Part shown: piece by piece, positions 1 through 9,500 of the stretch
Layout of the letters: every line of letters begins with the position of its first letter
Position numbering within the stretch: position 1 is the stretch's first letter
Source of the DNA: an uncultured Prevotellaceae bacterium
GTDB taxonomy: Bacteria > Bacteroidota > Bacteroidia > Bacteroidales > Bacteroidaceae
Direction: 5' to 3'
Assembly (NCBI GenBank): GCA_947169245.1
Contig: CAMVPA010000013.1
Coordinates: forward strand, 1-64,000
DNA length: 64,000 bases
The notes under the pieces: generated by a model
Told to the model about the DNA's origin: nothing
Seen by the model: only the letters and a program-made list of their open reading frames with translations
The model's database searches: none
Program-made: the position numbers and the translations under genes

Positions 1-63
1 GGGCCGCCGCAGACTTCTCCGGGGCCGCCGCAGACTTCTCCGGGGCCGCCGCAGATTTCTGTG
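1..63. repeat. 21-bp tandem repeat, three copies
   Basis: Copies at 1-21, 22-42 and 43-63. The first two are identical, and the third differs near its right end. A period of 21 keeps any reading frame, so on the minus strand it reads as a heptad KSAAAPE. Confidence 0.9.
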
Positions 64-70
64 GGGCCAT
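1..70 (-). CDS. Partial gene start with 7-residue repeats (doubtful)
   Basis: An ATG at 70-68 overlaps the TGA stop of the lyase-esterase gene (TGATG), the arrangement of translationally coupled genes. The frame stays open to the window edge and would encode a start MAPQKSAAAPEKSAA followed by repeated KSAAAPE units. The DNA is three tandem 21-bp copies at 1-63, the third diverged. No Shine-Dalgarno sequence is obvious and the encoded start is not a signal peptide. It may be the beginning of a real Ala/Pro/Lys-rich protein, or just an intergenic minisatellite that happens to be open. The product is not recognised. Confidence 0.3.
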   Translation of the reverse strand, partial: MAPQKSAAAPEKSAAAPEKSAAA

Positions 71-3000
71 CATTTTACAAGGAATTTCCGGCCGCTGGCA
101 ATGTTCACACCCCGCCGTGGCTGCGACAGACGCAGACCCGTGAGGCTGTAGAAGGTGCCCGACGCGGAGGTGCGGTTGACGGCAGAGACGGCCGAGTGGA
201 TGTTGCCCTGGGCATCGACCGTCGCGATGCGTCCCAGGACACCGTTCTCGTTGACGCACTGGATGCTGACGGTGCTGCCGGCCGTGTAGGCGGCTGTCTC
301 GGCGGTGGTCACTGCGGCCTGGCCGTTGGTGATGACCAGGTAGCAGGCGGCACGTCCCGACGTATCGCTCCACGACAGCTGACTGCCACTCACCGAGAGC
401 TGAGGCTCGGGCAGTATGCGGCCTGCTGCGTCGGCATCCCACTGGTCGGTGCCGCTGAGTACGTTCTGGAGGGTGTAGGCGGCAGCCTCGGCCTCGGTCA
501 GCACGGCCTTACTCGTGGCGCTCTTGCCGTCGGCGGTGAACGTCGTCTTACGCTTCGAGAGGTCCACGGGCTGTCCCGTGGCATCCATGGTGTTATACTC
601 CGCCATCTGCACGGGCAGTCCGCCCATGTCGCGCCAGCCGGCCGCCGTGATGCTGACGCCGCTGGCCAGACGGGTGTCGATGAACGACACCATCGGCGTG
701 TCGCCCCAAGGGCGGCCGAGGTCAGTAGTGATTCCCGACGGAGAACCGTCGGGCACAGTGGTGATATAGGCGTCGCGGAAGACGTAGCCCCACGTGGGGT
801 TGATGTGACTTGGCGCCACGATGACGTTGGTGCTGTTGGTCAGCGCCAGGGTGTCGCGGTCGAAGAACACCTCGCCGGCGTTGTAGATGAAGTCGGTGGT
901 GCCGCTGATGAGGCACTCGCGCACCAGATGGCGCTGTCCGCTCTTGCCCGTGCGGTAGGTGTCCTGCCAGCCGTTGATGCGACACTGGGTGACGGTGATG
1001 CGGTCGCCCAGTGTGTAGAGCGCCAAAGCCTGCTCGCCGCTGCCGTAGGTGTTGTTGATGGTGAGGTTGTCGAGGCTCACGTCGTTGGCGTTGACATAGA
1101 CGGTGGCCGTCTTGCCGATGTTGCCGTTATAGGACTTCGACTTGTTGTCGGTGATGACGACACGGTCGCGGCTCACGCCCGTCAGGTGGATGTAGGGCTT
1201 GCTGATCTCCACATGCTCGTTGTAGGTGCCGGCCTTCACCAGTATATAATAAGGTGTCGCCTTCGTGGCCTTCTGCTCGGCCTCGCTGACGGCGGCCTGA
1301 ATGGTCTTGTAGGCTGCGACGTCGTTGGGGTCGACGATGGCGTCGAAGAGCTGGCGTTTCTCTACGGCCTGCGCCGTCTTGTAGGGTGTCAGGTCGATGG
1401 TGCCGTCGGCCACGCCGTTCAGGAACAGCTCGAGGTTGGAGTAGCCGCTCTCGGTCAGGCGGTAGCCGTCGCTGGCATCGTTGGGGTTCAGGCCTGCCGA
1501 CGTCTCGTAGGCGTCGGGCATGCCGTCGAGGTCGGTGTCCTGCATGAGCTGTTCGCCGTCCTCCATGCCGAGCCAGGGCCACATCTGCGTCTTGACGGTC
1601 TGGCCGGTGGCCTCGTCCTTGGCGTAGAACTCATCGTAGCGTGACAGGGTGATGTCGGCGGGCGAGTTGATGATGCCGGCGGCGGGGGTGACGGTGCTGC
1701 CGTTCTTCGGACTGACGAAGCTGTCGCCGTGGTACTTCGGACTGCGGCGTCCGGCAGCCTCGTCGATGATGCGCTGGTCAACCTCGTCGTAGCGGGGCAG
1801 CGAGGCGCCGGCCTTGGTGGTGACGGCCGCAAAGGCATCGTCGGCACTCTCGTACTGCATGCCGCTGAGGGCGTAGGGTAGGGTCGTGAGCAGGGCCTTG
1901 TCGGCCAGTTCCTGCGACGGCGACACCGACCAGAAGTTCATGGCACGCGAGCCGCTGTCTTCCACGAAGCCGTAGTAGTTGTCCTTGAACACCTTCTCGA
2001 GCACGGTGTTCGACCAGAGACCCAACGACGGTGCATACTGGCTGCTCAGCTCGAACTTGTTGCCGCTGAGGTACCACTGTCCCACCTGGCTGATGTTGTC
2101 GCCCGAAGCCGAGACGAAGTAGCGTTTCGTTTCGGCACCCTTCTTGGTGGCGGGGCCCGGACGGTAGTAGTTGTTGATCATGTAGACGCGGTTGTAGGCC
2201 GTCGGCTCCGTCGAGGCCTGCTCGCCGCCGTAGATGCTGTTGTGGCTGCCCCAGTTGAAGATGACGTTGTTGGCAAACTCATTGTCCACATGCAGGTCGT
2301 GCTCCAGCGGCTTCGTCTGGTTACGTACACCGTTGAAGCGCGGCGTGCGGCTCATGGAGTTGGCAATGAGACAGTGGTGCATGGTGCCATGTTCGCCGCC
2401 CCACTGCATGCCGTAGGAGCGCTCGCCCTTGACGTTCTTCGAGTAGTACAGTCCCTCGGCCGAGATGCACCACTGCACGGTGGTCGAGTCGGTGTCGTAG
2501 AGTGTCATGTTCTCCTCCATCGACCACGACAGCGAGCAGTGGTCGAGCACCACGTGGTGGACGTTCTCAATGTCGAGTGGCGACATGCTGCCAGTCATGA
2601 GGTCGCCGGTGCGGAAGCGCAGGTGGCGCACGATGCTGTTCGACGACAGCTTCATCTGGTAGCCGGCAATGCAGATGCCGCCACCGGGAGCCGTCTGTCC
2701 GGCGATGGTGATGTTGCCCTTGCAGGTGAGGCGCGAGGTCAGGTAGATGGTGCCGCAGGTCTTGAAGACCACCGTGCGCGGCGTGTCGTCGCCCGTGGTC
2801 ACCGCCCAGCGGAACGTGCCCTCGGCGCCTGAGTCGTCAAGGCGGGTGACGTAGTAGACCTTGGCGCCGCGCTTGTCGAACATGCGGCCTCCGGTGGTGA
2901 AGCGGCCGTAGCCCTCAGCGCCGGGGAAGGCGGCGAGGTCGGTGCGGTAGTTCTGAATCGTGGCGAAGACGGCCATGACGGTCATGTCGCTGTTCAGTGT

Positions 3001-4104
3001 GAAGGTGTACTTCTCCTGCGTCGACAGCTCGCGGCCGTCGCCGTCCTCCCAACGCACGAAATAGTGGCCCTTCGCGGCGGTGGCCGTCAGCGTCACCGAG
3101 GTGCCGGCGTTGTACTTGCCGTTCTCACCCTCGGGACTGACGGTGACGGTGCCCATGCCAGCCGACCCTTCGGCAACGCCGTAGGTCAGTGTGGCCTCGG
3201 GCAGTTTGGTGAAGCGTGCCTCCACCTGGGTGTCGGCAGTGATGTTGAAGGTATGGGGATTATCGTTGCCCATCAGTGCACCGCCTATATACCAGCCCTC
3301 GAAGGCATAGCCGACGTTGGCTGTGGCCGTGCAGGTGACGTTGTCGCCAGTAACCACCGACGTCGCGGCAGGCGTCACCGTGCCGGCGCCCTCGGGCACC
3401 ACCGCACAGGTGAACGAGCTCGTCTGCACGCTGCCGCCCAGGGTGGCCGTGCCTACCAGCGTCACATTACCCATCGCCAGATTCTTACCGTTCTGATAGC
3501 CCTTCACCATGCGCACCACCACCTGCCAGGTGTCGCTGCTGGCTGTGGCCGTTGCTGGCACGTCGAAGCTGACGTCATCGTAGTGGGCGTCCACGTCGGA
3601 ATGGCTGTTCACCTTACCCAGCTCATAGGTCTGACTCACCTCGCCGGCGGCGTTCAGCTTGCGCAGCAGCACTTCGAAGGCGGCGTTGGAGTTCTTGACC
3701 CACGACGCCACACTCACGCTGACTCGTGTCGGCACGTAGGTCAGCTCAGCCGTAGGCTTGATGTTCAGCAGCATGCCGTAGTCGTCAGTGCCGTCGGCAG
3801 CCCCCTGCACCTTGAAGCGCAGCAGGCCGAGCCCCGTCACCTCCTTGGTGGCATAGCTGGCCGGTGTGATGACGGCCTGGAACGCCAGCTTCGAGCCGAA
3901 CGTGACGCTTGTGGCAAACATATCTTTAAGCTCCGTACCCTCGAAACTGAAGGTCGGAGCTGTGGCGTTGTTGTAGGCCGTTGAGCCCACGGTCAGGTCC
4001 TTGATGGTTTTGTTCAGTGGCCAGTGGGTGGTCACGGTGGTCTGGGCGCTGGCGGTCATCGCGGTCGACAGCAGCGCCAGCAGACAAAGTGTTATCTTCT
4101 TCAT
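70..4104 (-). CDS. Secreted pectate lyase-pectin methylesterase fusion (PL1-like + CE8)
   Basis: A 1344-residue exported enzyme that should demethylate pectin and cleave the resulting polygalacturonate. Order seen: signal peptide (1-20), a beta-rich N-terminal region, two InlB/Listeria-Bacteroides-type repeats (about 230-300 and 305-382, with YAFEGWYIGG and HYFVRWEDGDG), and a PL1-type lyase from about 393. The lyase carries FPGAEGYGRFTTGG, LDHCSLSWSMEE and SRTPRFNG. A calcium-type DTDLDGMPDAYE motif lies near 860. A CE8 domain (about 930-1215) has WQDT, GTTDFIYNAGE and LGRPWGD, which include the two catalytic Asp and the Arg. The last 27 residues (LTGLRLSQPRRG to FLVK) match the tails of neighbouring secreted proteins. 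It is the last complete gene of the second pectin transcription unit, 34 bp after the preceding lyase. CE8 and PL1 activities are family knowledge; substrate is inferred. Confidence 0.88.
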   Translation of the reverse strand: MKKITLCLLALLSTAMTASAQTTVTTHWPLNKTIKDLTVGSTAYNNATAPTFSFEGTELKDMFATSVTFGSKLAFQAVITPASYATKEVTGLGLLRFKVQGAADGTDDYGMLLNIKPTAELTYVPTRVSVSVASWVKNSNAAFEVLLRKLNAAGEVSQTYELGKVNSHSDVDAHYDDVSFDVPATATASSDTWQVVVRMVKGYQNGKNLAMGNVTLVGTATLGGSVQTSSFTCAVVPEGAGTVTPAATSVVTGDNVTCTATANVGYAFEGWYIGGALMGNDNPHTFNITADTQVEARFTKLPEATLTYGVAEGSAGMGTVTVSPEGENGKYNAGTSVTLTATAAKGHYFVRWEDGDGRELSTQEKYTFTLNSDMTVMAVFATIQNYRTDLAAFPGAEGYGRFTTGGRMFDKRGAKVYYVTRLDDSGAEGTFRWAVTTGDDTPRTVVFKTCGTIYLTSRLTCKGNITIAGQTAPGGGICIAGYQMKLSSNSIVRHLRFRTGDLMTGSMSPLDIENVHHVVLDHCSLSWSMEENMTLYDTDSTTVQWCISAEGLYYSKNVKGERSYGMQWGGEHGTMHHCLIANSMSRTPRFNGVRNQTKPLEHDLHVDNEFANNVIFNWGSHNSIYGGEQASTEPTAYNRVYMINNYYRPGPATKKGAETKRYFVSASGDNISQVGQWYLSGNKFELSSQYAPSLGLWSNTVLEKVFKDNYYGFVEDSGSRAMNFWSVSPSQELADKALLTTLPYALSGMQYESADDAFAAVTTKAGASLPRYDEVDQRIIDEAAGRRSPKYHGDSFVSPKNGSTVTPAAGIINSPADITLSRYDEFYAKDEATGQTVKTQMWPWLGMEDGEQLMQDTDLDGMPDAYETSAGLNPNDASDGYRLTESGYSNLELFLNGVADGTIDLTPYKTAQAVEKRQLFDAIVDPNDVAAYKTIQAAVSEAEQKATKATPYYILVKAGTYNEHVEISKPYIHLTGVSRDRVVITDNKSKSYNGNIGKTATVYVNANDVSLDNLTINNTYGSGEQALALYTLGDRITVTQCRINGWQDTYRTGKSGQRHLVRECLISGTTDFIYNAGEVFFDRDTLALTNSTNVIVAPSHINPTWGYVFRDAYITTVPDGSPSGITTDLGRPWGDTPMVSFIDTRLASGVSITAAGWRDMGGLPVQMAEYNTMDATGQPVDLSKRKTTFTADGKSATSKAVLTEAEAAAYTLQNVLSGTDQWDADAAGRILPEPQLSVSGSQLSWSDTSGRAACYLVITNGQAAVTTAETAAYTAGSTVSIQCVNENGVLGRIATVDAQGNIHSAVSAVNRTSASGTFYSLTGLRLSQPRRGVNIASGRKFLVK
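734..761. repeat. Palindromic element family A copy (CE8 domain of lyase-esterase)
   Basis: Inverted core cccgacgg/ccgtcggg around agaa, followed by cacagtgg. It is in frame and encodes TVPDGSPSG within the CE8 domain. Confidence 0.6.
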
Positions 4105-4138
4105 TTTTTCAAGTTTCGCCTTTTTACACTCTTACCTC

Positions 4139-6202
4139 TCACCTCATCAGAATCTTGCGGCCGTTCTTCAGGATGATGCCTTTGTAGTTGGCGCCCACCT
4201 TCTGGCCCTGAAGGTTGTAGTACGACTTCAATCCTTCAATTCTTGAATTCTTCAATTCCTGGATTCCCGTCGATGGTGCCAAGTGCAGCGTCAGCTTCAG
4301 ACAAGCCTGGCTACCCTTGGCGGTGAACGAAAAGGTCTCACCGACAGGTTCAGCGAAATCGATGTGGTGGGTGACGGTGCCCGGCTGGCTGTCACGTGCG
4401 GGAAACGTGTAGTCCGTAGCTCCGTATTCTTTGCCGCAGAGCTCGCTCAGGTAGCTGCTGCCGCCATCGGCGTTGGCATAGCCGTAGATGTCGACGGCCG
4501 AGAATTTCAGACCGCTGGGCAGTGTCAGTTTGTACTGCTTGTTGGCCGAGTACTTGATGGTGGCGTAGTTGCCCGTGCTGGGCGAGCCCGTCTGGTTCAT
4601 CTTGAAGCCGCCGCTGAAGGTCCAGTCGCCGTTCGAGGTCTGTCCGCTGATCTCGAACTCCGAGTACTGCGACTCACCCTCGCGGATGATGTTGCCCTGT
4701 GCCTCGCTGTCGGCGTTCTGTGCCGCGGTGATGTCGGCCACCAGCGAGTTCAGGTACACCTCGACGTTGCTGTAGCCTTCGTCGTTCAGCAACGGGCCGT
4801 CCTTCTTGTCCTTGGGATTCAGGCCGTGAGCCGTCTCCCAGTCGTCGGGCATGCCGTCGCCGTCGGTGTCGACAGGGGCGTCGCTGCCCTCCAGTGTCGG
4901 CCATGCGCTCCACGTGCTGGCGGCTCCCGAGGGTTTGTTGTCGTCCTGCGTGTTGATGAATCCGCTGCTCAGTCCCTTACCCGTGTGCGAGGCCTTGCCC
5001 TGGCGCGTGTCGCTGATGATCATCTCGTCGAACGAGTCGCGGTGCAGCGAGGCACCCACGTAGTCGAGCACCTTCTCGTAGGCCTTCTCGGCCGTGTGCG
5101 TGGTGGTATAGATGAAGGGCATGGGCTCAGTGAGCTTGATGCTGTCGCGTGTGGCCTGAGTCCATGTGCCGTCGCAGTCGCTGGCGTTCACCTGATTGAT
5201 GACGCCGACGGTCCAGTTGTTCTGTGTCACGTCGCTGTACTTCGAGTTGACGTTACCCGTCACGTAGTACTTGCCCCAGAGGTGCAGAGCCGGCGCGTAG
5301 GCAGGATACTGTGCGATGTAGGAGTTCGTGCGAATACCAATGCCGGCAATGCGCTTGCCCTTGTCGCCAGTGGGCGAGCCGGGGCCCGGCTTGTAGTAGT
5401 TGTTCACGATGTTCACCGTCATGCCCTCGCCGCCGTAGCAGCCGTTGCCGCCGAAGTTGTAGATGACGTTGTTACGCATGTCCATGCGCTCGTCGAGCTG
5501 CGTCGTGGGACGCGGGCCGAGGCGCGGCGTACGGCTTGTGTGGTGGGCTATCAGGTTGTGGTGGAACGAGGCACCCGAGCCGCCCCAGTTGCCGCCGTAG
5601 CCGTGGGCACCCTTCGAGTGGCCGCTGTTTACGAGGCTCTGGGCCACGAGGCACCACTGCACGGTCGTGTTCTTATTGCCAAGTACTGACAGGCATTCAT
5701 CGATGCTCCAACTCACCGAGCAGTGGTCAATGATCCAGTCCTGCTTGTCGAAGCCGCCAAAGCCGTCCCATCCGTCGGCACCATCCTTTAGCACGTTCTT
5801 GTTGCCCAGACGGAAGCGCATGTATCGCACAATGACGTTGTTACCAGTGATATTCACAGGGTAGTCGGCCAAGCAGATGCCGTCACCAGGAGCCGTCTGT
5901 CCGGCGATGGTGGTATTGCTTGGAATCGACAGTGACGACTCCAGATGAATGGTGCCCGAGACGTCGAACACGATGATCTTCGCCCCTTGTTGTTGAAGGC
6001 TCCAGCGCAACGACTGGTAGCCGCTGTCCTTCAGGTTCTTCACGTGTAGCACCTGGCCGCCGCGACCGCCTGTGACGTAGCGGCCGAAGCCCTCGGCGCC
6101 AGGAAATGCCGGCGTCTGCTCCTGCTGTCCGTAGACAGTCAGTGCCGGCACACTCACCGCTGCCGCCAGCAGCACCGTTTTCAGTAGATTCTTCAGTTTC
6201 AT
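4139..6202 (-). CDS. Secreted pectate lyase, PL1-like
   Basis: A 687-residue exported polygalacturonate lyase. It has a signal peptide (1-25) and then a parallel beta-helix lyase (about 30-450) opening with TPAFPGAEGFGRYVTGGRGG. Further motifs are IAGQTAPGDGICLADY, IIDHCSVSWSIDE and SRTPRLGPRP, the usual PL1 signatures in Bacteroidales. A calcium-type DTDGDGMPDDWE motif follows, then a beta-sandwich-like C-terminal region (about 510-640) that could bind carbohydrate. The end is the shared tail YNLQGQKVGANYKG to KILMR. Just before it the peptide LKNSRIEGLKSYY is identical to one in the CE8 protein at 6511-11661 and is encoded by the same AT-rich palindromic DNA (4226-4261 and 6598-6633). It sits between the 64-residue peptide gene and the lyase-esterase fusion. 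Confidence 0.88.
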   Translation of the reverse strand: MKLKNLLKTVLLAAAVSVPALTVYGQQEQTPAFPGAEGFGRYVTGGRGGQVLHVKNLKDSGYQSLRWSLQQQGAKIIVFDVSGTIHLESSLSIPSNTTIAGQTAPGDGICLADYPVNITGNNVIVRYMRFRLGNKNVLKDGADGWDGFGGFDKQDWIIDHCSVSWSIDECLSVLGNKNTTVQWCLVAQSLVNSGHSKGAHGYGGNWGGSGASFHHNLIAHHTSRTPRLGPRPTTQLDERMDMRNNVIYNFGGNGCYGGEGMTVNIVNNYYKPGPGSPTGDKGKRIAGIGIRTNSYIAQYPAYAPALHLWGKYYVTGNVNSKYSDVTQNNWTVGVINQVNASDCDGTWTQATRDSIKLTEPMPFIYTTTHTAEKAYEKVLDYVGASLHRDSFDEMIISDTRQGKASHTGKGLSSGFINTQDDNKPSGAASTWSAWPTLEGSDAPVDTDGDGMPDDWETAHGLNPKDKKDGPLLNDEGYSNVEVYLNSLVADITAAQNADSEAQGNIIREGESQYSEFEISGQTSNGDWTFSGGFKMNQTGSPSTGNYATIKYSANKQYKLTLPSGLKFSAVDIYGYANADGGSSYLSELCGKEYGATDYTFPARDSQPGTVTHHIDFAEPVGETFSFTAKGSQACLKLTLHLAPSTGIQELKNSRIEGLKSYYNLQGQKVGANYKGIILKNGRKILMR

Positions 6203-6208
6203 GTTGTT

Positions 6209-6258
6209 ATGTGGCGTTATTTCGTTATTACGATATTACGTTATTACGATATTTCGAT
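6209..6258. repeat. AT-rich 8-9 bp imperfect tandem repeat in operon spacer
   Basis: The spacer is made of variants of cgttattacgatatt. The same style of spacer recurs near 33280 and at 36690-36750. It separates the lyase start from the small peptide gene. Confidence 0.7.
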
Positions 6259-6266
6259 ATGGCTTG

Positions 6267-6461
6267 TTACTCATAATCCTCTTCGTCGTCCCAGATGCTG
6301 GTGAAACGACGGGCGTCGCCCGACATGCCGCCCTCCGATTCAGTGACCTCTGAGAGGTCGCCGTTGGGCACATCGCCGTTACCTAACGAACCAGCGCAGA
6401 GGGTAGGGATATTTGTCAGTGTGATGGTGCTCGTCTCGGGAGCTGTATATATCTTCTTCAT
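6267..6461 (-). CDS. Small conserved-type Prevotella peptide, 64 aa, unknown function
   Basis: Begins MKKIYTAPETSTITLTNIP and ends acidic (IWDDEEDYE); a single Cys lies in TLCAGS near residue 22. The start is supported by an AGAAGGAAA Shine-Dalgarno sequence a few bases upstream. It is not a signal peptide or a membrane protein. Bacteroidales genomes hold many short proteins beginning MKK-Y-x-P followed by Thr/Val-rich strands and a variable Gly- or acid-rich end; that resemblance is from memory and no function is known to me. It lies within the pectin operon, 49 bp after the CE8 gene and 64 bp before a lyase. A precursor-peptide role is possible but no maturation enzyme is nearby. Confidence 0.65.
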   Translation of the reverse strand: MKKIYTAPETSTITLTNIPTLCAGSLGNGDVPNGDLSEVTESEGGMSGDARRFTSIWDDEEDYE

Positions 6462-6510
6462 AGTTTGTTTCCTTCTGTTTGTTGAACACGAATTTTACGA
6501 ATCTCACGCA

Positions 6511-9500
6511 TTACTTCACAACGACCTTTTTGCCGCCGACGACATAGACGCCCTTCTTGGGCTGGCTGACGCGCTGTCCCTTCAGGTCGTAATATGACTT
6601 CAATCCTTCAATTCTTGAATTCTTCAATTCTTGAACGCCTGTCGTCTCGTCGTCGATGACGAAGCCCGTGAGGCGTGCTGCCGTCGTGCCGGGCACCTTG
6701 AAGTAGGCGCGGAAGCCCTTGATGGTGTTGGCGTTGCCACTGGCTGCGGTCTTGTAGAGGTTGTTGTTCGACACGAAGAAGTAAGTCTCTGTGTTATCCG
6801 AGGCAGGAATGTTCGTCAGGGCACCGTAGCTGCCGATGAAGTCGACACCGCTGGCGGTGGTCTTCTCGGGCGTGCCCTTGGCAACGGTCACGCCGCTGAT
6901 GGTCTTAGCCTCGGTCAGTCCTGTAGGCGAGTAGATCATGTAAGGCTCGTTGGCCGTCATGTTCGTCACGCTCTGGAAGGTCAGTTTCGTCTCGTCTGCA
7001 CCTGTCAGCTGTGCCACCTTGGTACCCTCGCCGAAGGTTGAGGCAATCTGGTCAGAGTTCAGTCCGAACGGCATCACGATGGTAGCCCACTTGTTGGCGG
7101 GAAGCGTGCGGGTTAGCGTGACGTTGCGTTCAACGTTATCGTTGGCAGCGATGCGGCAGATGTTGTAGACATTGCTCTCACCGAGTTCGAGTTCTCCGTC
7201 GTAGATGTGTGTAGGAGTGAAGCCCAGACGGGCGACAACACCTGCATATAGGCTGAGGGCGTCAGCATCGCTCACCACGCTATTGACATTGGCACCGCTT
7301 GTGCCAGTGGAGCTGTATTTAGCGTTCACTGTCGGGTCGAAGTCGTAGATGTGCAGATTGGCAGTGCCAGCGCTGACGGCACCGCCCATGTTGCTCCAAG
7401 TGCACGACAGCTTGTTGCCAATCTCGTTCTTCAGGTTGAAGTAGTAGACGTTAGCATTGGTTCCTCCCCAGTCACGTCCGAGGTTGGCTGATGCATACGT
7501 ACGGTTAGACTTCTTCACAGTGCAGTCGCGGAAGATGTAAGTACCGCCATTGCTGGCAGTGATATGTGCACCTGTCTCTTGGTCACTGTAGCCGCCAATG
7601 GTTAGGTCGCAGTCGTCGAACACCACGTCGCCGCCACCGAAGATGTAGTCGGTGTTGCCGATGATGTTGCTCTTCTTCACGTAGATCTTACCGCTGGTGT
7701 AGAAGGTGTCCTGCGAACCGCGCAGCACGCAGTTTGTCAGCTCACAGCCCGCAGGGTTGTTCTCGAAGCCGAGGGCGGCTGCACGCTCGGTGACGGCCTT
7801 TGTGTCAGCTGCCTTGTAGCCCGACTGTCCGCTGGTCAGCGTGCGGTCGTAGGTGATGCTCTGAACACCATTAGGCCGAACGCCGTCAGTCACTTCCTCT
7901 GTAGTGTAATACTGATTGAAGCTATTCTCAAAGACGATGTTCTCGGCTTTGAATCCGTTGCCAGTGCTCTTCACCAGTACCGCAGCACCCCAACGGGCAG
8001 GGTCGTTCATGTTGATACTGTTACGCGTCATCGCGCGATCTTTATTATAATAACCGTCGGTTCCCAAGCTGTAGTACGTGTAGCCGATGCCGTAGTACCA
8101 TGTGATGGTAGCCTTCTCTTCACCGCTTGTCTTCAGTGTCACGTTTGCCATGTCGACAATCACCTGCTCGCGGTATGTCTGTCCGCTTGTCAGAGTGATG
8201 ACTGGGCTTGAGATGCTGCCAGCCTTGGCAGCAGCCAGAGCGTCGCTCACCGTCTTGTAGTTGTTAGCCGAAACCGTTGCCAATGTATTGTCCACCGTTA
8301 TGTTAGTGCTTGTAGCGGCAGGAATCGTCTCTGGGAAGTAGATGTTGTGCGTGACAGAAGTTCTCTTTACCTTGAAACTCTCGACAGAAAGCGGTGACAG
8401 TGTGCCAACCGACGAACTGATAACGTAGGTGTCTGGATCGAGTGTGGTCTCATACGAAGTAGCATTCGCTGCCAATTCAACCTGCTTGTTGTGCGAGCCA
8501 CCAGTAAAGGTGAGGGTGAAGGCCTCTGCAGGAGCGTTGGCGATCAGACCTGTTACGGTCTGTGGCTGAACGGCCTCAATGGTGATGGCACCAACACTGC
8601 CACCTGCACTGATGTTTAGCTCACTTGGCGAGCTAATGACATATGCCACATCGTCGCTCAAGTCCAAGGAATATTTGCCGGCAGGAACCTTTGTGCTAAA
8701 GGCACCAGACTCTATGGTAGCCGTATATGTCTGACCGTTGCCAGTGGATGTCAGTATCAGGGAAGCTCCATCGACAGTTCCACCAGAAATGGTTCCACTA
8801 ATCTCGTACAATGTGATAGGCTCAATCTTGATGTAGCTAAGGTATCCAATTCCTGTGGCCGTCATGTTGACGGTCTCATCGGCAGTGGCAACATAATAGC
8901 TATTGTACAGTGTGTTACCTATGTTGAAACCAACTGCATTGCCAGTGTTGTACGAATTCCAAGACAGCTTAGCCCCTTCGTATGCAGGCACTTTAAACAG
9001 TGTGCCGTCATTGCATTGTGACCACTGGTCAGTACGGCTGGCATTGTTCAGTTTGCCGGCATCAGTATTGATGACAAGTGAGCGACCATCCACCTCGTAA
9101 GTGTATTCAGGGCTCTTTTGGAGAGCAAATTCTGGAGCACCATTGCTCTTTCCGAACTGCCAGGTGTTGGTATAAACGCTAGTTTCTATTGTAACGGGAT
9201 ATGTTACCTCGATGTAGCGGTAGTAGGCACCACCTTTAATCGTTAGCGTAGACGAACCTGAGGTCTCAGTCGTGCTGTAAGTTGCAACATTGCTGTTAAA
9301 TGCGGAGTATTCATTATCATCCAATGTGCTCTTTTCGTTTGAGTTATTTTTCGGTTCGTTCATCGAATAGGCGCGTACTGTAGAGCCATTCTTCGAGGGG
9401 AATATAAATGTCGTGCCTTCGTTCACCTGAGCCCAGTCTGTCCAGTTTCCATTGGCAAACTTACCGTTATTGGTGTTGACGCCCATCTTAACGTCGATGC

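Noticed and set aside
1..63. CRISPR-like array
   Set aside because: Direct 21-bp tandem copies with no spacers between them.
61..1644. Plus-strand open frame of 527 codons over the lyase-esterase gene
   Set aside because: It is antisense to a gene with clear PL1 and CE8 motifs; the translation is Val/Gly/Asp/Arg-rich with no domain, as expected for the shadow of a GC-rich gene.
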